Shown here one piece after another: positions 49,625 through 57,842 of a stretch of 64,000 nucleotides of DNA. The stretch's first letter is position 1. Every line of letters starts with the position of its first letter. Source of the stretch: Micromonospora sp. LH3U1 (GTDB lineage Bacteria; Actinomycetota; Actinomycetes; Mycobacteriales; Micromonosporaceae); contig NZ_CP116936.1 in assembly GCF_028475105.1 (NCBI RefSeq), positions 6,571,501-6,635,500 of the forward strand. Reading direction: 5' to 3'. Below the pieces are notes generated by a model. The model saw only the letters and a program-made list of their open reading frames with translations, had not been told where the DNA came from and ran no database searches. Position numbers and translations under genes: made by a program.

Positions 49625-50026
49625 TCAGCGGCGGCGGTTGCGGGCGCGCGACGAACGCAGCCGGCGGAGCCGACCGATCAGCAGGGGGTCGGCGACAAGC
49701 GCAGCCGGGTTGTCCAGCAGACCGTTGAGCAACTGGTAGTACCGGGTAGAGGAGACCCCGAAGGTGTCCCGGACGGCCTGCTCCTTGGCGCCGGCGTGCC
49801 GCCACCACTGCTGCTCGAAGGCGAGGATGGCCCGTTCCCGCTCGGTCAGCTGGGCCGCTGATGCGCTCGGCTCGGCGTCGGCGCCGTCGTCCGGTGCGGG
49901 ATCGTCGGTGCTCTCGACGGAAGGCGCCGGCCGGGGAGTCGGGACCGTGGGCCCACCGGTCGCCGCGACACCCGGGTGAGCCTCGGTGGACGGCTCGGGG
50001 GCGGTCGGGGTGGTGTCGGCGGGCAT
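49625..50026 (-). CDS. DUF3263 protein
   Basis: A 133-residue actinobacterial protein. A disordered Pro/Thr/Ala-rich N-terminus precedes the DUF3263 core LTERERAILAFEQQWWRHAGAKEQAVRDTFGVSSTRYYQLLNGLLDNPAALVADPLLIGRLRRLRSSR. The core has a helix-turn-helix look (VSSTRYYQLL), so a DNA-binding role is plausible but unproven. ATG 50026 is leaderless-type, 7 nt after TAGGCT. Confidence 0.85.
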   Translation of the reverse strand: MPADTTPTAPEPSTEAHPGVAATGGPTVPTPRPAPSVESTDDPAPDDGADAEPSASAAQLTERERAILAFEQQWWRHAGAKEQAVRDTFGVSSTRYYQLLNGLLDNPAALVADPLLIGRLRRLRSSRARNRRR

Positions 50027-50069
50027 GGCGCTCAGCCTAACCAGGGTCGACCAGGGTCGCAGCAAGCGG

Positions 50070-50118
50070 CGCGGCCGGCCCTGAGCCGCCGGGAATCCCG
50101 ACGGCCGGGCCGGCCGCG
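50070..50118 (-). terminator. Hairpin terminator after the ABC permease gene
   Basis: A 12-bp perfect stem (50070-50081 with 50107-50118, CGCGGCCGGCCC) encloses a second smaller hairpin. It directly follows the permease stop on the minus strand. Confidence 0.65.
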
Positions 50119-50132
50119 TCGCGTCGCTCTGG

Positions 50133-51149
50133 TCAGGAGATGTCGCGGCGACGCATCGCCCAGAGCGCCGCTCCGAGGATCACCACCAACCCGACCGAGA
50201 ACAGCACGGAGGACTGCTGCCAGGTGATGTCCAGGGTGGCTGGTTTGCACTCCCCGTAGTAGGTCGCGTTGCAGGCGTTCCAGTCCTGCAGGGTGACCGT
50301 CTTCGTCATCCAGGCCAGGGCGTACGTGGGCAGCAGCCATGCCTCGGCAAACCGCACGCTCGCCATCGCCAGCAGGATGCCCAGGCCGAACTGGCCGACC
50401 ACCATCACCGCCACCACACCGCCGAGTGCCATCGCGGTGTGCCGACCGAGTGAGGCGAGGGCGAAACCGATGGTGGTGAGCACCAACACCAGCACCACAC
50501 CGCGTACCCCGGTCAGCATGAACGACTGCCAGACCCCGGAGGTCATCTTCTCGGTGCTGCCCCGGAACGAGGCAACTGCCCAGAACCCGGCAAACCAGAG
50601 CACTGCGGCGGGCAGCGCCACCGCCAGCATGCCGGTGAGCAGCGCGGCCAGCTTGGTGAGCAGCACGGTGAGCCGCTTGGGCCGCCAGAGCAGCAGGTTC
50701 ATCATGCCGCCGGTGCTCCACTCGGCGCCGACGAAGGAGGCGCCGATGACGAACCCGACCAGCGCGAGGATCGCCGCGAACGGGACCAGCGTCTCGTCGA
50801 ACGTCTCTTTGAAGTTGAACGTCGAGGGCAGGAACCAGTCGGCCTGAATCTGGTCCCGGGGCGGCGGCGCGATCATCGAGCAGTCGTCGGGGTAGCGACC
50901 GTCGTTCGGCGTGCCGGCCGTCTTGGCCTGCTCGCACGCGACACGCTCCTGCTCGCTCCAGCGCACCTGCTCCTGGTACTGCTGGTCGGCCTGACGCTCG
51001 GCACGGGCGAGCTGGCCGGCGTCGATCTTCTGGTTGGTGAAGAAGACTCCGACCACCACCGCGGCCAGCACCAGCAGGCCGAGCAGTGTCATGTAGCGGG
51101 TGAAGCGCCGCTTGGTGAGCCGGCGCAGCTCCGTACGAAAGAGGCTCAC
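50133..51149 (-). CDS. ABC-2 type transporter permease
   Basis: A 338-residue membrane protein with six helices. The first (YMTLLGLLVLAAVVVGVFF) and second enclose a large extracytoplasmic loop (about residues 45-115) with two cysteines (VACEQAK, DDCSMI). Then come FAAILALVGFVIGASFVGAEWSTGGMMNLLLWRP (ABC-2 signature) and three more helix pairs. A second Cys pair (WNACNATYYGECKP) lies in the last external loop, suggesting disulfides. GTG 51149 overlaps the ATPase stop by 4 nt (GTGA). Confidence 0.86.
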   Translation of the reverse strand: MSLFRTELRRLTKRRFTRYMTLLGLLVLAAVVVGVFFTNQKIDAGQLARAERQADQQYQEQVRWSEQERVACEQAKTAGTPNDGRYPDDCSMIAPPPRDQIQADWFLPSTFNFKETFDETLVPFAAILALVGFVIGASFVGAEWSTGGMMNLLLWRPKRLTVLLTKLAALLTGMLAVALPAAVLWFAGFWAVASFRGSTEKMTSGVWQSFMLTGVRGVVLVLVLTTIGFALASLGRHTAMALGGVVAVMVVGQFGLGILLAMASVRFAEAWLLPTYALAWMTKTVTLQDWNACNATYYGECKPATLDITWQQSSVLFSVGLVVILGAALWAMRRRDIS

Positions 51150-52156
51150 GCGCCCCACCCTCCTCCGGCGGCGGCGGCCTGACCCGTTCCACCGACCTTC
51201 ATGGACTCGTCGACCTGCCGTGCCTGGCCGGGTACCGGCGCGGTGGCGGTCAGTTCGAGGAAGACGCTCTCCAGATCGACGGCGATCGGAGCCAGCTCAC
51301 TGACGTAGAGGTTGCGCTCGGCGAGCAGCCTCGTCACCGAGGCCGGCTTGTCGACGCCGGTCAGCATCAGGTGGTCCGGGTGGCCGGTGACCCGGATCCC
51401 CGCCTGGGTGAGCGCCTCGGTGGCCACCGGCAGGTCGCTGACCGCTTCCAGCCGGATCCGGACCGCACCGGACGAGTGCTGCGCGAGCACCTCGTCGACC
51501 GGACCGAACGCGACCCGTCGGCCCAGCGAGATGATGGTGACCGAGTCGCAGATCAGCTGGATCTCGCCGAGGATGTGGCTGGACAGCACCACGGTCATCC
51601 CGGACTCGGCGAGGTTGCGCATCAGCGTGCGCATCTCCCGGATGCCGCCCGGGTCGAGGCCGTTGGCCGGCTCGTCGAGGATGAGCAGCTTCGGGTTCTT
51701 CAGCAGGGCCGAGGCCACGGCGAGCCGCTGCTTCATGCCCAACGAGTACGTCTTGACCCGCTCGCCGGAGCGGTCGCGCAGCCCGACGAGCTCCAGCACC
51801 TCGTCGACCCGGATGGCCGGCACCTCGCCCGCTCCGGCCAGCAGGGACAGCGTGTCCCGTGCCGAGAAGTGCGGGAAGAACTGCGGGCTCTCCACGATCG
51901 CGCCGACCTGGCCGGCGACCGTGGGCAGCGCGTCGGGGACCTCGTGTCCGAGCAGCGCCATCCGACCGCCGTCGGGCCGGATCAGGCCGAGCAGGGTACG
52001 CAGCGTGGTGGTCTTGCCGGAGCCGTTGGGACCCAGGAAGCCGTGCACCTGCCCCGCGTCGACCCGCATGTCGAAGCCGTCGAGCGCGTTGCGGGTGCCG
52101 CGTCGACGACTCTTGTACGTCTTACGTAGACCTTCGATCTCCAGGACAGCTGGCAA
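51146..52156 (-). CDS. ABC transporter ATP-binding protein
   Basis: A 336-residue ATPase: LEIEGLRKTYKSRRRGTRNALDGFD, Walker A GFLGPNGSGKTTTLRTLLG, signature YSLGMKQRLAVASALL, Walker B LLILDEPANGLDPGG, H-loop VVLSSHILGEIQ. A C-terminal DUF4162-like domain and a Gly-rich tail follow. TTG 52156 is the start: GGGGGAGG is placed 6 nt upstream, and no ATG or GTG with a ribosome binding site is in frame nearby. Paired with the permease downstream; the promoter is flanked by a repeated operator-like sequence. Confidence 0.88.
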   Translation of the reverse strand: MPAVLEIEGLRKTYKSRRRGTRNALDGFDMRVDAGQVHGFLGPNGSGKTTTLRTLLGLIRPDGGRMALLGHEVPDALPTVAGQVGAIVESPQFFPHFSARDTLSLLAGAGEVPAIRVDEVLELVGLRDRSGERVKTYSLGMKQRLAVASALLKNPKLLILDEPANGLDPGGIREMRTLMRNLAESGMTVVLSSHILGEIQLICDSVTIISLGRRVAFGPVDEVLAQHSSGAVRIRLEAVSDLPVATEALTQAGIRVTGHPDHLMLTGVDKPASVTRLLAERNLYVSELAPIAVDLESVFLELTATAPVPGQARQVDESMKVGGTGQAAAAGGGWGA

Positions 52157-52196
52157 GCTGCACCTCCCCCGATGGGTGGGCGTGACAGCCGACACC

Positions 52197-52234
52197 ATAC
52201 GCGGTATGCAGGCGCGCGCAATACGCGGTATGCA
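52197..52234 (-). promoter_or_regulatory. Promoter with two direct copies of a palindromic 14-bp box
   Basis: ATACGCGGTATGCA occurs at 52197-52210 and 52221-52234, 24 bp apart; the core TAC-GCG-GTA is an inverted repeat. On the minus strand, TTGCGC (52216-52221), a 16-nt spacer and TATGGT (-10, about 52194-52199) form a promoter for the ABC genes, with one box over the -10 and the other over the -35. Likely repressor sites; the regulator is not identified. Confidence 0.65.
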
Positions 52235-52277
52235 TCGACGCGCCGAACGGGCTATTTCATCGACGGAACGTGACCGC

Positions 52278-53063
52278 TCAGGCGCAGATGACGTGCACGC
52301 CGGCGGCGCGGAACGCGTCCACCACCTCGGGTGCGGCGCCGGAGTCGGTCACCAGCGTCTCTACCCGCTCGACCGGGCAGATCCGGGCGAAGGCATGACC
52401 GCCCAGCTTGGACGAGTCGGCGATGATCACCACGCGCTTGGCTCGGGCCACCATCAGGTTGTTCATGGCCGCCTCCCCCTCGTGGTGGGCGGCGGCACCG
52501 AGCTGCGGGTCGATCGCGTCCACACCGAGCAACGCGACGTCCAGGGTGACCTCGCGCAGCAGCGCCCCGCCCAGCGGGCCGACAAGTTCGAACGACTTCG
52601 GGCGTACCACCCCGCCGGCCACCACGACCTTCATCCGGGACCGGACCAGCAGCTCGTTGGCGATGTTCAACGCGTTGGTCACCACGGTGAGCTGCGCACC
52701 CTCGGCACTGGTGTTCAGGTCCGGCCGGACGGCGAGCGCCCTCGCCACCTCAGTGCTGGTGGTGCCGCCGTTCAGGCCGACCACGGTGCCCGGCGTGACG
52801 AGCGCGGCGGCGGCCGCGCCGATCCGCTGCTTCTCCGCCGAGTGCTTGGCCGTCTTGTAGCGCAGTGGCAGGTCGTACGAGACACCGTTCGCGACCGCGC
52901 CGCCCCGGGTCCTCGTGATCATCTGCTGCTGGGCGAGCTGGTCGAAGTCACGCCGGATGGTGGCCTGGGAGACGTCCAGCCGCTCGGCTGCCGCCTCGAC
53001 GCTGACCCGGCCGTTGTCGGTCAGCATCTCGAGCAGGGCGTTCCATCTGGCGTACCGGTCCAC
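52278..53063 (-). CDS. DeoR-family transcriptional repressor
   Basis: A 261-residue sugar-phosphate-responsive regulator. N-terminal HTH: RWNALLEMLTDNGRVSVEAAAERLDVSQATIRRDFDQLAQQQMITRTRGGAV. The C-terminal DeoR sensor domain (ISOCOT fold) has LVTPGTVVGLNGGTTSTEVARAL, LTVVTNALNIANELLV, GVVRPKSFELVGPLG, DVALLGVDAIDPQLG and VVIIADSSKLG. GTG 53063 is 8 nt after GGGAGGG. Divergent from the SIS-ROK-nagA operon, so it most likely represses amino-sugar use and responds to a phosphorylated amino sugar. Confidence 0.92.
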   Translation of the reverse strand: MDRYARWNALLEMLTDNGRVSVEAAAERLDVSQATIRRDFDQLAQQQMITRTRGGAVANGVSYDLPLRYKTAKHSAEKQRIGAAAAALVTPGTVVGLNGGTTSTEVARALAVRPDLNTSAEGAQLTVVTNALNIANELLVRSRMKVVVAGGVVRPKSFELVGPLGGALLREVTLDVALLGVDAIDPQLGAAAHHEGEAAMNNLMVARAKRVVIIADSSKLGGHAFARICPVERVETLVTDSGAAPEVVDAFRAAGVHVICA

Positions 53064-53117
53064 CGCGGGGGCCCTCCCAGTAACTGCACGGACGGTGATT
53101 GATTGCGTGCACACTAA

Positions 53118-53210
53118 TGCGCGAAACTAGGCTGGCGCAAAAGACCGACCTGCGCGATCGGCCGGTCGGTTGCCACGGCCACCCGCGCTCGCGCAGAATA
53201 ACGCGCGAAA
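53118..53210. promoter_or_regulatory. Direct repeats, candidate DeoR operators
   Basis: TGCGCGAAA (53118-53126), TGGCGCAAAA (53133-53142) and CGCGCGAAA (53202-53210) are same-orientation copies of a GCGCgAAA core, in the region between the DeoR gene and the SIS operon. DeoR proteins commonly bind direct repeats. No DasR-type AGTGGTCTAGACCACT site is visible. Confidence 0.5.
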
Positions 53211-53263
53211 TGCGGGTCTAACGAGCCGTATTGCGCACCGATCGCCCCTGCGAGGAGTTTCCC

Positions 53264-54193
53264 ATGGCGTACGTGGACGCGGAGATCGCGAGCCAACCCG
53301 ACTGCTGGCGGGAGGCGGCCAAGCTGGCCGATGTCGTACACGGTGACCTGCCGCGCCCCGGCGAGCGGGTCGCCGTCGTCGGTTGCGGCACGTCGTGGTT
53401 CATGGCGATGGCGTACGCGGCCCGCCGCGAGCAGGCCGGCCAGGGCGAGACCGACGCGTTCCAGGCGTCCGAATTCCCCGCCGGCCGCCGCTACGACCGG
53501 TTGATCGCGATCACCCGCTCCGGCACCACCACCGAGGTGCTGGAGCTGCTCGCCGCGCTACGCGGGCGGACACCCACCACCGTCATCGTCGGCGACCCGG
53601 CATCCCCGGCGGTCGATCTGGCCGCCGCCGCGGTGACCATGCCCTTCGCCGACGAGCGGTCGGTGGTGCAGACCCGCTTCGCGACCACCGCGTTGGCCCT
53701 GCTCCGGGCCCACCTCGGCGACCCGGTGGCCGCGCTCGCCGCCGACGCCGAAGTGGCGGTGCGCTCCCCGCTGCCGATCGACCCGGCCACCATCGGGCAG
53801 GCCACCTTCCTCGGTCGAGGCTGGACGGTCGGGCTGGCCCAGGAGGCAGCACTGAAGTGCCGCGAGGCGGCCACCTTCTGGGCCGAGGCGTACCCGGCGA
53901 TGGACTACCGGCACGGCCCCATCTCCGTCTCCGCGCCCGGCCGGCTGGTCTGGGCGTTCGGCGAGCTACCCGACGGACTGCCCGAGGACGTGGCGGCCAC
54001 CGGCGCGGCCTTCGTACACAGCCGCATGCACGGCTGGCGCACGGTGCTCGGCAGCTGGTCCGCTGGTCGTACCCCGGTCGACCCGATGGCCGACCTGATC
54101 CTGGCTCAACGCTTCGCGGTCGCGCTGGCGACCAGCCGGGGCCTCGACCCGGACGCGCCCCGGCACCTCAGCCGGTCGGTGGTGCTCGCGTGA
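53264..54193 (+). CDS. SIS-domain sugar-phosphate isomerase/deaminase-like protein
   Basis: A 309-residue protein with two SIS domains: VAVVGCGTSWFMAMAYAARREQAG and DRLIAITRSGTTTEVLELLAAL in the first, and ATFLGRGWTVGLAQEAALKCREAATFWAEAYPAMDYRHGPIS in the second. This is the isomerase half of GlmS-like proteins without the glutaminase domain, as in AgaS or GlcN-6-P deaminase-like enzymes. It likely interconverts amino-sugar and sugar phosphates. GAGGAG is 7 nt before ATG 53264. The stop overlaps the first GTG of the 59-bp repeat array. Confidence 0.87.
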   Translation: MAYVDAEIASQPDCWREAAKLADVVHGDLPRPGERVAVVGCGTSWFMAMAYAARREQAGQGETDAFQASEFPAGRRYDRLIAITRSGTTTEVLELLAALRGRTPTTVIVGDPASPAVDLAAAAVTMPFADERSVVQTRFATTALALLRAHLGDPVAALAADAEVAVRSPLPIDPATIGQATFLGRGWTVGLAQEAALKCREAATFWAEAYPAMDYRHGPISVSAPGRLVWAFGELPDGLPEDVAATGAAFVHSRMHGWRTVLGSWSAGRTPVDPMADLILAQRFAVALATSRGLDPDAPRHLSRSVVLA

Positions 54194-54425
54194 GCGCGAG
54201 GAGTGAGCCGGGGTTGCGAGCCCCGCAGTCGCGAACCGAGATGACGCCGTGAGCGCGAGGAGTGAGCCGGGGTTGCGAGCCCCGCAGTCGCGAACCGAGA
54301 TGACGCCGTGAGCGCGAGGAGTGAGCCGGGGTTGCGAGCCCCGCAGTCGCGAACCGAGATGACGCCGTGAGCGCGAGGAGTGAGCCGGGGTTGCGAGCCC
54401 CGCAGTCGCGAACCGAGGTGACGCC
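54190..54425 (+). repeat. Four tandem 59-bp repeats, each with a 20-codon mini-ORF and GTGA junctions
   Basis: Copies start at 54190, 54249, 54308 and 54367, and the next gene starts at 54426 in the same phase. Each copy opens with GTGAGCGCGAGGAGTGAGCC and includes a GGGG/CCCC hairpin around TTGCGAG. From each GTG a 20-codon frame runs to a TGA that overlaps the next copy's GTG as GTGA. Copies are identical except that the last has GAGG instead of GAGA, 7 nt before the ROK start. Confidence 0.97.
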
Positions 54426-55391
54426 GTGAGCGACGCCGTGGACGCCGACCAGGTGGTCGTGGCTCTCGACGTTGGCGGCACCGGCATGAAGTGCGCGCTG
54501 GTCCGGCCGGACGGCGTCGCCGTACGCACCGAGCGGCACCCCACCGACGCCGCTCGCGGCCCGACAGCCGTGGTCGGCACCATCCTGGACGTCGCCGAGG
54601 GGCTGGCTGACAAGGCCCGCGCCGACGGGCTCACCCCGATCGCGGTCGGCATCGCCGTGCCCGGGGTCGTCGACGAGGCACGCGGCGTCGCGGTCTGGTC
54701 GGCGAACGTGGGCTTCCGGGACGTACCGCTGCGGCACCTGGCGGCGACGCGGCTCGGCCTGCCCACGGCGCTCGGTCACGACGTGCGGGCCGGTGGCCTC
54801 GCCGAGGCCCGGCTCGGTGCCGGACGCGGCACCGGGCACGTGCTGTTCGTGGCAATTGGCACCGGCATCGCCGCAGCCCACGTTGTCGACGGCACGGCCG
54901 TCGTGGGCGCCCACGGCGCCGCCGGGGAGATCGGCCACGTCCTGGTGCGGCCCGACGGCCCGCGCTGCGGCTGCGGTCGACCCGGCTGCCTGGAAGCGAT
55001 CGCCTCGGCCGCCGCGATCGGCCGCCGCTACGACGAGTTGGCCGGCGAGACAGCCGACGCTCCGGTGACGGCCGCCGAGGTGGCCGAGCGGGCCGCGGCC
55101 GGCGAACCGCTCGCCAGCCAGGTCTGGCAGGAGGCGGTCGAGGCACTCGCCGATGGTCTCGCGACCGGGCAGGCGCTGTTCGACGTGGCGACGATCGTGC
55201 TCGGCGGCGGCCTGGCCCAGGCCGGAGATCGGCTGTTGACCCCACTGCGGGCAGCGCTGCACGAGCGGATGACCTTCCACCGCGAGCCGCAACTCGTCGC
55301 GGCAGCCCTCGGCGACGAGGCTGGCTGCCTCGGCGCCGCCCTGCTAGCCCTGGACGCTGTACGCGGCCGTGACCAACAGGAGAAGCAATGA
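54426..55391 (+). CDS. ROK-family sugar kinase (probable N-acetylglucosamine kinase)
   Basis: A 321-residue kinase: ATP-binding LDVGGTGMKCALVRPDG near residue 15, GIAVPGVVDEARGVAVWSANVGF, LGHDVRAGGLAEARLG, IGTGIAAAHVVDGTAVVGAHGAAGEIGHVLV, and the ROK zinc motif CGCGRPGCLEAIAS. ROK enzymes phosphorylate glucose, GlcNAc or ManNAc. The downstream nagA supports an amino-sugar substrate. GTG 54426 follows GAGG by 7 nt, created by a base change in the last 59-bp repeat. Its stop overlaps nagA (ATGA). Confidence 0.9.
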   Translation: MSDAVDADQVVVALDVGGTGMKCALVRPDGVAVRTERHPTDAARGPTAVVGTILDVAEGLADKARADGLTPIAVGIAVPGVVDEARGVAVWSANVGFRDVPLRHLAATRLGLPTALGHDVRAGGLAEARLGAGRGTGHVLFVAIGTGIAAAHVVDGTAVVGAHGAAGEIGHVLVRPDGPRCGCGRPGCLEAIASAAAIGRRYDELAGETADAPVTAAEVAERAAAGEPLASQVWQEAVEALADGLATGQALFDVATIVLGGGLAQAGDRLLTPLRAALHERMTFHREPQLVAAALGDEAGCLGAALLALDAVRGRDQQEKQ

Positions 55392-56497
55392 CCGTACGGG
55401 TGAACGGCCGAGTGGTGACCCCGACCGGTGTCATCCAACAGGGCTGCGTCGAGTGGGACGGTGATCGGATCACCGCTGTCGCCGAGTATCCGTCGGTCCG
55501 TGACGGGCACTGGATCCTGCCTGGCTTCGTCGACATGCACACACACGGCGGTGGTGGTCACACCTTCACCACCGGGGACGCCGACGAGGCCCGGGCGGCG
55601 GCCAACTTCCACCTCGCGCATGGCACGACCACCCTGCTGGCCAGCCTGGTCAGCGCGCCCTTCCCGCTGATGCGCGCGGCCACCGAGTCGTTCGCCCCGC
55701 TGGTCGACGAGGGTGTGCTGGCAGGCGTCCACTTCGAGGGGCCATATCTCTCCACCGCCCGATGTGGCGCACAGAACCCGGAGTACCTGCGCGACCCGTC
55801 GACCGACGAGCTGACCGAGCTGATCGAGTTGGGCCGGGGCGCGATCCGGATGGTCACCCTCGCCCCCGAGCGCGACGGCGCACTGGAGGCGATCAAGCTG
55901 CTCACCGCGCAACGGGTGGTGGCCGCGGTGGGCCACACCGACGCCACGTACGAGCAGACGCGCGCCGCGATCGCCGCGGGCGCGAGCGTGGGTACGCACC
56001 TGTTCAACGGCATGCGGCCCGTGCACCACCGCGAGCCGGGTCCGGTGGTGGCCCTGCTCGACGCGCCGACCGTGATCTGCGAGCTGGTCGCCGACGGGGT
56101 GCACCTGCACGACGGCATGCTGACCTTCGCCGCCGCGACCGTGGGCCCGGACCGGGCCGCGCTGATCACCGACGCGATGGCCGCCGCCGGAATGGCCGAC
56201 GGTGAGTACGAGCTGGGCGGTCAGGCCGTCACCGTGGCCGACGGGGTGGCCCGGCTGGCCCGCAGTGGGTCGATCGCCGGCAGCACCCTGACCATGGACG
56301 CCGCGCTGCGGCACGCCGTGGATGCCGGGATCCCGATCGCCGACGCCGCGCGGATGGTGGCCACCACCTCGGCGCGGGCCATCGGCCTGGGCGACCGGGT
56401 GGGGTCCATTCAGGTGGGCCTTCGCGCCGATCTCGTCGTGTTGGACACCGACCTGAACGTGGTGCGGGTCCTTCGCAACGGCTCCTGGGTGGAGTGA
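55388..56497 (+). CDS. nagA: N-acetylglucosamine-6-phosphate deacetylase
   Basis: A 369-residue amidohydrolase converting GlcNAc-6-P to GlcN-6-P and acetate. Motifs: ILPGFVDMHTHGGGGHTF (metal His pair), GTTTLLASLVS, GVHFEGPYLSTARCGAQNPEYL (metal Glu), VVAAVGHTDATYEQT (His), GTHLFNGMRPVHHREPG (His), ALITDAMAAAGMADG (catalytic Asp) and a C-terminal GLRADLVVLDTDLNVV. ATG 55388 overlaps the kinase stop by 4 nt. Confidence 0.95.
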   Translation: MTVRVNGRVVTPTGVIQQGCVEWDGDRITAVAEYPSVRDGHWILPGFVDMHTHGGGGHTFTTGDADEARAAANFHLAHGTTTLLASLVSAPFPLMRAATESFAPLVDEGVLAGVHFEGPYLSTARCGAQNPEYLRDPSTDELTELIELGRGAIRMVTLAPERDGALEAIKLLTAQRVVAAVGHTDATYEQTRAAIAAGASVGTHLFNGMRPVHHREPGPVVALLDAPTVICELVADGVHLHDGMLTFAAATVGPDRAALITDAMAAAGMADGEYELGGQAVTVADGVARLARSGSIAGSTLTMDAALRHAVDAGIPIADAARMVATTSARAIGLGDRVGSIQVGLRADLVVLDTDLNVVRVLRNGSWVE

Positions 56498-56528
56498 CGC
56501 CGGGTCGTCCGCTGCCGGGGGCGGAGGG

Positions 56529-57752
56529 TCAGCCGGCGGTGGGGACCTCGACGCCGAGGACGGCCTGCTCGTCGGGGCGGTGCACCAGCACGTCGGCCAG
56601 GTACGACTGGACCGCGTGGCGCATCCCCACGTCCCGGCCAGCCTGCTCGGAGAGCAGCCACTTGTGCTCGATGATCTGCGCGAACAGCTCCTGCGGCTCC
56701 AACTTGCGGCGCAGGTGTGCCGGAACGGCCCGGACCACCGGCTCGAAGACCTCGGTGAGCCAGCGGTGCGCGGCCTGCTGCTCGTCGGTCAGGTCGCTCT
56801 CCGCCCGATAGGCGTCCAGGTCGTTGAGCAGCTTGCGCGCCTGGTTCTCCTCAGCGTCCAGACCGGTCAGCCGCAGCAGCCGCCGGGTGTGGTAACCGGC
56901 GTCGACAACCTTCGGACGGACCAGGAAACGCCCGTCGTCGATGGACGACATGGCCACCTCGGCCACGTCGAAGCCCAACTCGTTGAGGCGGCGAATCCGG
57001 CCCTCGATGTCGTGCCGGGCCTCCCGCTCGATGGCCTGCTCGTAGGTGATCTCGTGCCAGAGCCGCTCGTAGCGCTGCACGACCTCCTCGCAGACCACCT
57101 CCGGGTCGATGGACTCGTGCAGCAGACCAGCGGCCTGTAGGTCCAACGCCTCGCCGAAGATGTTCACCCGGGCGATCTCCAGGTCCTCACCGCGCTGCCC
57201 GTTGGAGAGCGAGTTGTGCAACGCGCCCGTCTCCGCGTCCACCAGGTAGGCGGCGAACGCGCCCGCGTCCCGGCGGAACAACGTGTTCGACAGCGAGCAG
57301 TCGCCCCAGAAGAAGCCGGTCAGGTGCATGCGCACGATCAGCGCGGCGAGCGCGTCGAGCAGTCGGCTCATCGTCTCCGACCGCAGGGTGTGCGAGAAGA
57401 GCGCCCGGTACGGCAGCGAGAACTGCAGGTGCCGCGTGATCAACACCGATTCGAGGGGCTCCCCGTCCTCGGTCTGCCGGTCGGCGACGACCGCCACCGC
57501 CTCAACCGAGGGAAAGTCGATCCGCTCCAGGGCCCGGAGCAGGTCGTACTCCCGCTCGGCGATCCGCTCGCGGGTCTCCTTGAACGCGTAGACGTACTCA
57601 CCGAGCCGGACGAACCGGACGATGTGTCGGGAGATGCCCTGCGGCAGCGCCACCAGGTGTTGGGCAGGCCACTCCTCCAGCGGTGTCGACCAGGGCAGGT
57701 CGAGCAGCGCCGGGTCGACGAGGGCAGATGTGATCCGCACGGGCACAAGCAT
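56529..57752 (-). CDS. DUF4032 kinase-like protein
   Basis: A 407-residue cytoplasmic protein. The N-terminal 250 residues have a lipopolysaccharide-kinase-like fold: YVYAFKETRERIAEREYDLLRALERIDFPSVEAVAVV (VAIK-like Lys and Glu) and MHLTGFFWGDCSLSNTLFRRDAGAFAAYLVDAETGAL (catalytic GD-x(4)-N and DAE/DFG-like). The C-terminal DUF4032 region follows (VVQRYERLWHEITYEQAIEREARHDIEGRIRRLNELGFDVAEVAM ...). Substrate unknown. GTG/ATG 57752 near MLVPVRITS; convergent with nagA. Confidence 0.85.
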   Translation of the reverse strand: MLVPVRITSALVDPALLDLPWSTPLEEWPAQHLVALPQGISRHIVRFVRLGEYVYAFKETRERIAEREYDLLRALERIDFPSVEAVAVVADRQTEDGEPLESVLITRHLQFSLPYRALFSHTLRSETMSRLLDALAALIVRMHLTGFFWGDCSLSNTLFRRDAGAFAAYLVDAETGALHNSLSNGQRGEDLEIARVNIFGEALDLQAAGLLHESIDPEVVCEEVVQRYERLWHEITYEQAIEREARHDIEGRIRRLNELGFDVAEVAMSSIDDGRFLVRPKVVDAGYHTRRLLRLTGLDAEENQARKLLNDLDAYRAESDLTDEQQAAHRWLTEVFEPVVRAVPAHLRRKLEPQELFAQIIEHKWLLSEQAGRDVGMRHAVQSYLADVLVHRPDEQAVLGVEVPTAG

Positions 57753-57842
57753 GACTGGTCGCCCCCCGCATCCGCCTCACATCGTGGCTGGGCACACAGC
57801 GCGGGACGCCACGGCCTCGCGTCGGGCCGGTAGCGTGGTCGC

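Noticed and set aside
53064..53263. DasR (dre) site in the amino-sugar intergenic region
   Set aside because: No sequence close to the palindromic dre consensus; only same-orientation GCGCgAAA repeats are present.
54190..54425. CRISPR-like array
   Set aside because: The units are contiguous 59-bp direct repeats with no unique spacers and no cas genes nearby.
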